11,730 nt of DNA from NCBI GenBank assembly GCA_021107195.1, contig JAIOTF010000398.1, positions 1 to 11,730 of the forward strand, read 5' to 3'. The stretch comes from Anaerolineaceae bacterium (lineage in GTDB: Bacteria; Chloroflexota; Anaerolineae; Anaerolineales; Anaerolineaceae). The notes under the pieces were generated by a model, which did no database searches, was not told where the DNA came from, and saw only the letters and a program-made list of their open reading frames with translations. Position numbers and translations under genes: made by a program. Each line of letters opens with the position of its first letter. Position 1 is the stretch's first letter. Shown here in pieces: positions 6,233-11,730 of this stretch.

Positions 6233-7363
6233 ATGATCAGGAAACCGGGTTGTAAATCAATGAGTCTTTTCAGCATACCAGCTCTTTTACTATTTATATT
6301 CTTCGCTTGCTCCTTTGCATACCTCTCCTGGCAGGCCAATATTGATATTTTTGAAAAAGAAGTGATCTTTAAAGTTGAAAACCAGGAAGATATTATGGCT
6401 ACACGAATTAATCAGTCTGATATCCATATCCGCTGGAACGCTTCGGTCTCGCCCTCCCATATTGCTTTGACAACGGCCCGATTTCCTCAAAAAACCACGG
6501 TGTATGCTGTGCCTGGCGGAGAGAATAGCATTAAATTGACGGATATCCCCCCTTCGCCGCGCCCCTATTTCCGGCTGGAACAGGAAAAACAGAAAAGCAT
6601 CACGATTGCAGAACGCATCCTGCCCTTTGAGAAAGTCAATAATTTCCGCGATCTGGGCGGTTACCAGACCTCGGGCTGCCAAACCCTGAAATGGGGGCGG
6701 ATCTATCGTTCCGGCCACCTGGGCAGCCCCAGCCGTTTTGACCTTGATGTGCTGCAAGACCTGGGTATCAGAACCGTGATCGACCTGCGCGGCGCGGAAG
6801 AGCGTAAAAAAACGCCGGATACCCTTCTTCCCGGCGTAAACTATCTGCATATTCCTCTTTTCCGTTCCGACCCCTTCCTATTCAGGCACATCATGTTTCA
6901 GCGGCACAAGCTGGGCAAACGGCTTGAAACCATCTACACTACCTGGGTGATTGATGGCAGCGCAAAAGAAATGGGCAGAATATTCCGCTTGATCAGCGAT
7001 CCGGGCAACCTGCCGGTGCTCTTCCATTGTACCGCCGGCAAAGACCGCACCGGCATCACCGCCGCCCTGCTGCTCCTGGCCCTGGGTGTGCCGGAAAGCA
7101 CAGCCATTGCCGATTACACACTGAGCAACGCTTCTGCCGAACGCTTCATGGTCGACTTCCAGCAGTCGATCTCAGCTGTCCGCTTCCTGGGCATCAAACA
7201 GGAACATTTCTACCCGATCATTGCCACCCCGCCAGAGATGATGGCCTCCACCATCGCTCACATCAAACGTAAATATGGTTCGATTGAACATTATCTCAGA
7301 AAAACAGCAGGCGTTTCTGATAACGTGCTCGATCAACTCAAAGCCATCCTGCTGGATGACTGA
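6233..7363 (+). CDS. Membrane-anchored tyrosine-phosphatase-family protein
   Basis: The phosphatase domain covers about residues 125-376. It opens with the NFRDLGGY motif (137-144) typical of the bacterial Y_phosphatase3-type family and carries the P-loop HCTAGKDRTG, with nucleophile C266 and R272. D184 in VIDLRG is a candidate acid. Residues about 11-32 are a hydrophobic segment (SLFSIPALLLFIFFACSFAY), read as a signal anchor; FFAC is a poor lipobox match. Residues about 55-120 look like a beta-sandwich (Fn3-like) domain seen in related phosphatases, so the enzyme probably faces outside. The substrate may be phosphotyrosine or a phospholipid. The start is uncertain: ATG 6233 or 6260, neither with a clear ribosome site. 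The next gene starts 3 bp after the stop. Confidence 0.86.
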   Translation: MIRKPGCKSMSLFSIPALLLFIFFACSFAYLSWQANIDIFEKEVIFKVENQEDIMATRINQSDIHIRWNASVSPSHIALTTARFPQKTTVYAVPGGENSIKLTDIPPSPRPYFRLEQEKQKSITIAERILPFEKVNNFRDLGGYQTSGCQTLKWGRIYRSGHLGSPSRFDLDVLQDLGIRTVIDLRGAEERKKTPDTLLPGVNYLHIPLFRSDPFLFRHIMFQRHKLGKRLETIYTTWVIDGSAKEMGRIFRLISDPGNLPVLFHCTAGKDRTGITAALLLLALGVPESTAIADYTLSNASAERFMVDFQQSISAVRFLGIKQEHFYPIIATPPEMMASTIAHIKRKYGSIEHYLRKTAGVSDNVLDQLKAILLDD

Positions 7364-7366
7364 AAC

Positions 7367-7780
7367 ATGTCGAAATCCAAAACCCTGATGATTGCCCGTA
7401 TCTTTATCGGCGCAGTTACTTTTTTCAACCTGCAATGCGCGGTTATTTTTCTCCTTTTCCCCCAGCGCTACGCCCCCGCGTTTGAAGTCTCCGGTGTGCC
7501 CGGCGCCTCCCTGGTCAGCGCTCTGGGCATCCTCTTCCTGATGTGGAACGTTCCCTACCTGTTTGCCCTCTGTCACCCCCGAAAACACCGCATTTCCCCG
7601 ATCCAGGCAGTTCTGATGCAGGCGGTTGGCTTACTCGGCGAAACCATCCTGTTTTTCAACACCCCCACTGAACATCTCCTCCTCCGTCAGACCGCCCAGC
7701 GTTTCATTCTCTTTGACGGCGGCGGGCTGCTCTTCCTTCTGGCGGCTTTTCTGATCGTGCAGTATACAGAAAACTATTGA
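7367..7780 (+). CDS. Small multi-pass membrane protein, function unknown
   Basis: I do not recognise a named family. The 137-residue product has about four hydrophobic segments: roughly 8-31 (ARIFIGAVTFFNLQCAVIFLL), 46-67 (ASLVSALGILFLMWNVPYLF), 81-98, and 115-131 (FDGGGLLFLLAAFLIV), with a small basic loop HPRKHR between the second and third. The ATG lies only 3 bp after the phosphatase stop codon, so the two are almost certainly co-transcribed and translationally coupled. A link to the phosphatase's membrane role is reasonable but unproven. Confidence 0.72.
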   Translation: MSKSKTLMIARIFIGAVTFFNLQCAVIFLLFPQRYAPAFEVSGVPGASLVSALGILFLMWNVPYLFALCHPRKHRISPIQAVLMQAVGLLGETILFFNTPTEHLLLRQTAQRFILFDGGGLLFLLAAFLIVQYTENY

Positions 7781-8101
7781 TATAGACATAAATGGGTTAA
7801 CTTTGTTGTTCCCCTTACGACATTTTGCCCGCAGGGTAAAGGGGGCAAGCATGGATTTTAATCAAACCTGCCGCTTGGGCAAATGCCATCCAACAAAGCA
7901 TTGGATACTATTCGCACAGGTCTGGGCGTGCTTCCTCACCCAGACGGCCGCCATCAGGCTACTGGAACAGGTGAGGATTTTTTATCTTTGGTTGGCCAAT
8001 GAACAAGCCCAACCGGGCGCAAGGTCAGCCAATTGTGCCTCGATGCTGAACCAGTGGTGCAGGCATACTGCTGGCATCCCATTAATCGAAGGAAAATTTG
8101 T
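7781..8101. other. Unassigned spacer, possible 3' part of the DGR transcript
   Basis: These 321 bp hold no convincing gene on either strand. An open frame on the plus strand runs through it into TR and Avd, but it has no family resemblance and is antisense to the DGR. Weak hairpins occur: ttgccc (7825-7830) with gggcaa (7843-7848), and ggttgg (7990-7995) with ccaacc (8009-8014). Neither has a T-tract on either strand. Since the DGR is transcribed leftward, RNA downstream of TR would come from here. Confidence 0.4.
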
Positions 8102-8223
8102 GAAGGGGGAACACCGCCACCCGGAAGCCGATGTTGTTGTTCCTGTTGTGCGGGTTGTTGTTGTTCCTGTTAGCGACGCGCGTGTTGTTATGATTGTTGT
8201 TCCACGAGCCGCCGCGCAAAGCC
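8102..8223 (-). repeat. DGR template repeat (TR)
   Basis: It is 122 bp and aligns without gaps to 9791-9912 (offset 1689) with 104 identical positions. Read on the minus strand in the VR frame it has 13 AAC codons and one AAT, encoding runs such as SWNNNHNNTRV and RNNNNPHNRNNNIGF. AAC codons with both As mutable yield 15 amino acids and no stop. TR holds 34 adenines, all between the conserved GC-rich ends, and 17 differ in VR. The only other difference is G here versus C in VR (8117 against 9806), near the 3' end, where the homing-initiation site and its TR counterpart normally differ. It begins 28 bp after the Avd stop. Confidence 0.96.
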
Positions 8224-8251
8224 CTGTGACCTCTGCCCAATCATCAGGCTG

Positions 8252-8587
8252 TCAAGCCTGTTTGATCCATGCTCCCAACAGCCGCCCCATTTCCACCACC
8301 ATGCGGGCCGCGTGTTCATATTGTCCAATGTTAATCAACTCCAGATCATGTGAAAACCTCATCCAAAAGCGCAGTTGCTCCAGAATAACATCCGCTTTCT
8401 TCAACCAGGTGTGCCGCTCTTCTCCTGTCGATTTTCCAGCCCATACAATGCTGTCCTGAAACGCCATCCCCTGCTGCTGAATATGCTCGCTGAGCGTGAA
8501 ACGGTAAACCCGGGGGAATTTTTGCATCTGCGGCAGCAGCCACAGCAAAAAGTCATGCGTGCGCACAAACAATGGCGACTCTTTCAT
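8252..8587 (-). CDS. avd: Avd-like DGR accessory protein (four-helix bundle)
   Basis: This small 111-residue protein has four predicted amphipathic helices and basic faces. It opens with a KESPLFVRTHDFLLWLLPQM-type stretch and ends with LELINIGQYEHAARMVVEMG followed by RLLGAWIKQA, a pattern I recognise from Avd proteins of cellular DGRs. Avd assembles as a multimeric barrel that binds RT and nucleic acid and is needed for TR-primed cDNA synthesis and retrohoming. The ATG (8587-8585) overlaps the RT stop (8586-8584) as ATGA, so its translation depends on ribosomes finishing RT. It sits between RT and TR. The family call is from pattern memory, not from a profile search. Confidence 0.85.
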   Translation of the reverse strand: MKESPLFVRTHDFLLWLLPQMQKFPRVYRFTLSEHIQQQGMAFQDSIVWAGKSTGEERHTWLKKADVILEQLRFWMRFSHDLELINIGQYEHAARMVVEMGRLLGAWIKQA

Positions 8588-9655
8588 GACTGCCTCACAG
8601 CCGGCACGGCAAAATCCAGCACACTGCGCCGCAGCCCGTAGCTGTCGCCATGCGCGGCATGGTTGATCCAGCCCGCAACACTTGCCTTTAAATGGGCCTG
8701 TTTTTCTTCCGACTCACCAGCCTCGACCACCAGTCTGCGCAGCTTGCGCCGGTAGTGCACCACCTTGCGGCGCTTCAATCTCCGGTGGTCAGGGTAAATC
8801 CGAAACCCGAGGAAAGGAATGCCGTCCGCCACGGCATTGATCCGCGCACTTTCGGTGTGCAGCCTCAGACGCAGCGAAGCCATTTTGTCCTCTATGGCCG
8901 CCAACCAACCCAGCAGCATCTGCGGTGAATCGGCAAACAGCAAAAAATCATCCACATAGCGCAGATAAGCCGGACAATGCAGCTCACGTTTGACGAAGTT
9001 GTCAAACCCATTCAAATAAATATTCGCCCAAAACTGGGAGGTAAGATTGCCAATCGGCAGACCGCGCGGGCGGGTGGCGGCAAAAAGGTCATCCCCGGGA
9101 AAATACGCCATTTCATATTCTTCGCTTAAGACGTGCTGCCCGCTTGCCAATATGCGGTCACATAACCACAGCAAGTCGTCATCGCGGATCAGGCGGGAAA
9201 ACTCCGCCCGCAAGAGAGTCAAATCAATACTGGGGAAGAACTGACGCAGATCGCATTGCAGAAAATAGCGATACTTGCGGGCAAACTGTGTGGTGCGATC
9301 GAGAGCGCGGTGGGTGCCCTTTGCCCACGCGGTTGGCATAACTGTCATGGATGAAGCGCGGTTCCCAGATGGGCTCCATCACCTGACACAAAGCGTGGTG
9401 CGCCACCCGGTCGCGGAAAGGGGCGGCCGAAATCAGCCGCCGCTTGGGTTCATGGATGAAAAAGCTGTGGTAAGCGCCGGGCTGGTAGGTCTTCAAACGC
9501 AGTTCTCCTTGCAGTTGCAGCAGCTTTTCCTCCTGCTTCCGTTCAAAAGCCGCCACGGTCGCTTTGCCCCGCTTTCCCTTGCGGGCACGCCGGTAGGCCG
9601 TATACAGGTTTTCAAACTCCCACACCTGCGGGTAAAGATTGCGGTAGGTTTTCAT
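8584..9655 (-). CDS. DGR reverse transcriptase, frameshifted as read
   Basis: It synthesises mutagenic cDNA from TR RNA. The start is ATG 9655 (MKTYRNLYPQVWEFENLYTA), with AGGAGG just upstream. The first frame covers residues 1-113, including EPKRRLISAAPFRDRVAHHA and DSYANRVGKG, then goes out of phase. The remainder, from THRALDR, lies in a frame running to 8584. Joined, the protein is about 356 residues, normal for the family. Motifs in the second part: CDLRQFFPSID (catalytic D135), GLPIGNLTSQ at 198-207 with the SQ that separates DGR RTs from other RTs, YVDD at 233-236, and PFLGFRIY. Exact joining requires dropping one base in the AAAGGGC run (plus 9316-9322). This is either a sequence error, a recent mutation, or much less likely a +1 frameshift site (GGG to GGC, both Gly). 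Confidence 0.93.
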
Positions 9656-9658
9656 AAG

Positions 9659-9664
9659 CCTCCT
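9659..9664 (-). promoter_or_regulatory. Ribosome binding site fixing the RT start
   Basis: The minus strand reads aaaaaggaggctt and then ATG at 9655. The perfect AGGAGG three bases before this ATG fixes the RT start within an otherwise longer open frame that extends right through the target gene's 3' end. Confidence 0.8.
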
Positions 9665-9697
9665 TTTTGGATGTACTGTAAAAATCGGGAAAATTTT

Positions 9698-9718
9698 CGC
9701 GCCCGCTTTGCGGGCGCG
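9698..9718. other. Strong hairpin downstream of VR (candidate DGR cruciform or terminator)
   Basis: A perfect 9-bp GC stem, cgcgcccgc (9698-9706) with gcgggcgcg (9710-9718), encloses a 3-nt loop in the 127-bp spacer between the target stop codon and the RT start. Its near edge is 72 bp from the VR 3' edge. A second, weaker structure lies closer: cagccc (9737-9742) with gggctg (9762-9767), enclosing the competing hairpin ctgcgc-t-gcgcag (9750-9762). Hairpins just 3' of VR promote homing in studied DGRs, though usually nearer and with a shorter gap. As a terminator it lacks an immediate T-tract: the minus strand continues aaaatttt. Confidence 0.6.
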
Positions 9719-9782
9719 ACAGAACACAGCGCACAGCAGCCCCGCTCCGCTGCGCTGCGCAGGGCTGACAGAAAACAACTGC

Positions 9783-11730
9783 TTATTGGGGAAGGGGGAA
9801 CACCGGCACCCGGAAGCCGATGTAGTTGCGCCCGTCGTGCGGGAGGTTGTAGTACCCGTTAGCGACGCGCGCGAAGAGATGATCGTGGTTCCACGAGCCG
9901 CCGCGCAAAGCCAAAACATCATGGTCATCATCCCGGAAATTCGCCTGCCACTCCCATACATTGCCACTCATGTCCAACACCTTGTGCGGCTGGCTGGCGC
10001 CCTGCGGATACATCCACACCGGCGTGGTGCGTCCAATCCCGCTTTCATCCGTATTGGCATAGCGCACGATCTCCTCTTCAGAATTCTCCAGCTTCCCCCA
10101 GGCAAAGCGGCCACCCTCTTCTCCGCCTGCGGCCTGCACCCATTCCGCTTCGGTCGGCAGACGAAACTGAATAGTCCCCGGCTGCACACCAGCGGCTTCC
10201 AACTGCGCCCATTCCGGCTGCTCCACATGCGCAGCCAGCCACCTGCAATACGCATTCGCCTCATACCAGGAGATGCCCACCACGGGCGCATTCCTGCGGC
10301 TGGCCCCAAAGCGCGGGTCGCTCCAGTAGCGCGGCAGCAACTTGTTACGCTCATCCAGGTTCTCACGCAACCACTTATACCCTTTCTTACTCCAATTCCC
10401 CATTGCTTTGTACTTTTTCTCCCGTTCAGCGAACGCCGGGAAATCCACCCAATATCTTTCCTCATGAAAATCTTCCGCGTCCAGGAAGCGTGCATACTGC
10501 CCATTCGTTACCGGGTATCTGGCGATTTGGAAAGCGGGTGCTGCGGGGCTGGGGCTGGGAATAAAGGTGTGCAAGCCTTCGAGGGTGTAACCGAGTTCGT
10601 CGGCCAGGCTGGCACATTCAGCTCGTATGCGCGGGTCAGGCAGCGATGTAACTGCAAGTTCCTTCAACTGCGCAAAAATGCGTTCAGTAGACGGCGCTTT
10701 TTTACTGGGGAAAGCATTCTGATACAACACCAGCAAATCCCCCGCCAACCAGATCATGCGCGCCCGTTCTTCCACGTTCCTGGTCACGTCCGGATTCGAA
10801 AGTGCATCCAACAAAGCCGACATTGCAGGGCGTTGGGGAGAGCCAAAACATAAATGCTCTCCCAACAATTTAATGGCCTCATGCCAGCGATCGCTTTTTC
10901 CAACCAAATCATAAATATACTCATCGGGGTCAATATCTGCCAAGTGTCGCGCTGCCAAATATTCTTCGAAAGTCAAATGCGGAAAAGTGTAAACTTTGCG
11001 CGATGGCTTTCCAGGTGTGGAAATCGTTCCTTGCAGCATTAACAATCCATTGGCGCTTTGACAGTATTCCAGGAATGTCTCGACTTTATCGCGTTCTTTC
11101 AGATAAACCTTCAGAATGCCATCCAGCAAGTCCTCTGTCACCAGCGCTGCTTCGCTGCCCTTGCGCCGATTTCTTTGAGAATCCCCGTGCGCTTTATACG
11201 CCACTTCCCACAGCGCCTGATACAAAACAGTTGGCGGTACTTTTAGCGCATCAAGAATGCTCTGCTTCCTGGTTTCACCTTCTACTGAACGTTCACCCTG
11301 CCAGCGGATGAGCAACAGCTCAACACATCGCTCATACACCTCGGCTCGCGTATCAGGCAGACTGCCAAAATGAGTATGTACGACCGCCATGATCGTCAAT
11401 ATCAGGGGAAAGGCAGCAATATCAATCAGTCGGCGACGATCACCTGGCTGTAAAGTCTCTAACAATTCTTTGCGTTTGCGTTCGTATTCATCCTTACGCA
11501 CGCGTTCGATCGAACCGAGTTCGGCATACCACGCGTTTACAAAATATTCAATTTTTGGCCGGCTCAACAAAGCCAATTCGTGCGTCTCCCAACCGGTCAA
11601 TTTCCAGGCCGCGTCATTTCGATATGAGAAGGTGCGGCACGTTACCAGATAAAAATTGGATGAATTCCGGCTGTATTTTTCAACAAAGTCTGTCATGGCC
11701 TGCACAACCAAAGGGCGTATATGAATGTCA
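9783..11730 (-). CDS. DGR target: NACHT-type STAND NTPase with C-terminal FGE/C-type-lectin-fold domain (5' partial)
   Basis: The frame is open to the window edge, so the start and Walker motifs lie outside. Counted from the in-frame TTG at 11711, 642 residues are visible. Residues 1-35 (FYLVTCRTFSYRND) and 98-137 (AAFPLILTIMAVVH...LPDTRAEVYERCVELLLIRW) match the second half of a NACHT NTPase. FPHLTFEEYLAARHL at 243-257 is the usual helical segment after it. A helical region and a Pro/Ser-rich linker (385-392) follow. Residues 392-642 form an FGE-sulfatase-like lectin fold: PVTNGQYARFL, SWYEANAYCRWL, FRLPTEAEWVQAAG, SGNVWEW, RGGSW and IGFRV. VR encodes the last 40 or so residues. The protein is probably a signal-transducing receptor whose ligand-facing surface is diversified; enzymatic FGE activity is not expected. 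Confidence 0.92.
   Translation of the reverse strand, partial: DIHIRPLVVQAMTDFVEKYSRNSSNFYLVTCRTFSYRNDAAWKLTGWETHELALLSRPKIEYFVNAWYAELGSIERVRKDEYERKRKELLETLQPGDRRRLIDIAAFPLILTIMAVVHTHFGSLPDTRAEVYERCVELLLIRWQGERSVEGETRKQSILDALKVPPTVLYQALWEVAYKAHGDSQRNRRKGSEAALVTEDLLDGILKVYLKERDKVETFLEYCQSANGLLMLQGTISTPGKPSRKVYTFPHLTFEEYLAARHLADIDPDEYIYDLVGKSDRWHEAIKLLGEHLCFGSPQRPAMSALLDALSNPDVTRNVEERARMIWLAGDLLVLYQNAFPSKKAPSTERIFAQLKELAVTSLPDPRIRAECASLADELGYTLEGLHTFIPSPSPAAPAFQIARYPVTNGQYARFLDAEDFHEERYWVDFPAFAEREKKYKAMGNWSKKGYKWLRENLDERNKLLPRYWSDPRFGASRRNAPVVGISWYEANAYCRWLAAHVEQPEWAQLEAAGVQPGTIQFRLPTEAEWVQAAGGEEGGRFAWGKLENSEEEIVRYANTDESGIGRTTPVWMYPQGASQPHKVLDMSGNVWEWQANFRDDDHDVLALRGGSWNHDHLFARVANGYYNLPHDGRNYIGFRVPVFPLPQ
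9791..9912 (-). repeat. DGR variable repeat (VR)
   Basis: It forms the 3' end of the target gene, from the codon for Ala601 of the visible frame to three codons before the stop. Compared with TR, 13 codons are altered through 17 base changes, for example AAC to CAC, CTC, TTC, TAC, GAC and CGC, AGG to GGG, and ACG to GCG, giving SWNHDHLFARVANGYYNLPH in place of the Asn-rich template. Invariant residues (RGGSW, RVAN, IGFRV) are the structural core of the lectin fold. The GC-rich 3' segment (9791-9821) is the likely initiation-of-mutagenic-homing site, with one mismatch to TR at 9806. Confidence 0.96.

Larger units (their letters stand above)
8102..11730 (-). mobile_element. Diversity-generating retroelement (DGR) cassette, right end outside window
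   Basis: All DGR parts are present on the minus strand in the order target protein with VR, reverse transcriptase, Avd, TR. RT and Avd would convert TR RNA into adenine-mutagenised cDNA that replaces VR, changing the C-terminal end of the target without touching TR. Evidence: a 122-bp TR/VR pair whose differences are almost all at TR adenines, an RT with the DGR-specific SQ motif and YVDD, an Avd-like protein, and an FGE/C-type-lectin-fold target ending with VR. No integrase, phage or transposase gene is seen, so this is a chromosomal DGR rather than part of a visible prophage. Confidence 0.95.

Noticed and set aside
8133..8202. TTGTTGTTG-rich tract looking like a microsatellite or a CRISPR-like short repeat
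   Set aside because: On the minus strand it is the AAC codon run of the DGR template. It aligns base for base with VR, and there is no regular repeat-spacer pattern.
7803..8459. 218-codon plus-strand open frame
   Set aside because: It crosses TR and most of avd in antisense. Its central part is just the reverse of the AAC-rich template, and nothing supports it as a gene.
9316..9322. Programmed +1 frameshifting as the preferred explanation for the split RT
   Set aside because: A Gly GGG-to-GGC slip is formally possible, but there is no stop codon or known stimulator at the site, and a second homopolymer indel in an unrelated gene makes error or mutation more likely. Kept only as an alternative.
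9224..9967. 247-codon minus-strand frame as one protein
   Set aside because: Only the part from ATG 9655 is real (RT N-terminus). The segment upstream of it is an out-of-frame reading of the target's 3' end, and the tail after about 9317 is out of phase with RT.
9708..10853. Long plus-strand open frame of 381 codons
   Set aside because: It lies entirely antisense to the FGE/NACHT target gene and VR. Its composition is rich in Arg/His/Pro as expected of an opposite-strand shadow, and it has no family resemblance or ribosome site.

Overview
The window reads like a chromosomal stretch of a mid-GC environmental bacterium, most probably a Chloroflexota (Anaerolineae-type) genome. This placement is an inference from gene content, from the non-coding repeats between genes, and from a diversity-generating retroelement (DGR) with a NACHT-FGE target. 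No rRNA or marker gene is present to prove it.

Left part (1-5960): an apparent minus-strand operon of a YcgN-like cysteine-cluster protein, an Smr-domain protein and the first 22 codons of a Gfo/Idh/MocA oxidoreductase. Then come a repeat-filled spacer, peptidase T on the plus strand, a convergent sirtuin sharing a bidirectional terminator with it, a composite repeat with a second element nested inside, a class I/II aminotransferase broken by one missing base, and a small cupin. Middle part (6004-7780): another repeat copy bounded by an 11-bp direct repeat, then a plus-strand pair: a membrane-anchored tyrosine-phosphatase-family protein and a small multi-pass membrane protein.

Right part (8102-11730): an essentially complete DGR, all on the minus strand. 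In transcription order it holds a large target protein (5' end outside the window; NACHT-type STAND NTPase remnant, helical region, C-terminal FGE/C-type-lectin-fold domain), the variable repeat VR at its extreme 3' end, a hairpin-bearing spacer, a DGR reverse transcriptase with SQ and YVDD motifs, an Avd accessory protein overlapping the RT stop, and the template repeat TR. TR and VR (122 bp each) differ at 18 positions. Seventeen of these are at template-strand adenines (17 of 34 adenines changed), and only 1 of the 88 non-adenine positions differs. This is the signature of adenine-directed mutagenic retrohoming. The system would diversify the ligand-facing end of an NLR-like receptor: RT and Avd copy TR RNA error-prone at A, and the cDNA replaces VR.

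The RT reading frame carries one extra base near 9317-9322. Because TR and VR are otherwise almost identical, the cassette looks recently active, so the frameshift is either very recent or a sequence error. A second one-base homopolymer indel, in the aminotransferase, makes sequence error a serious possibility for both.
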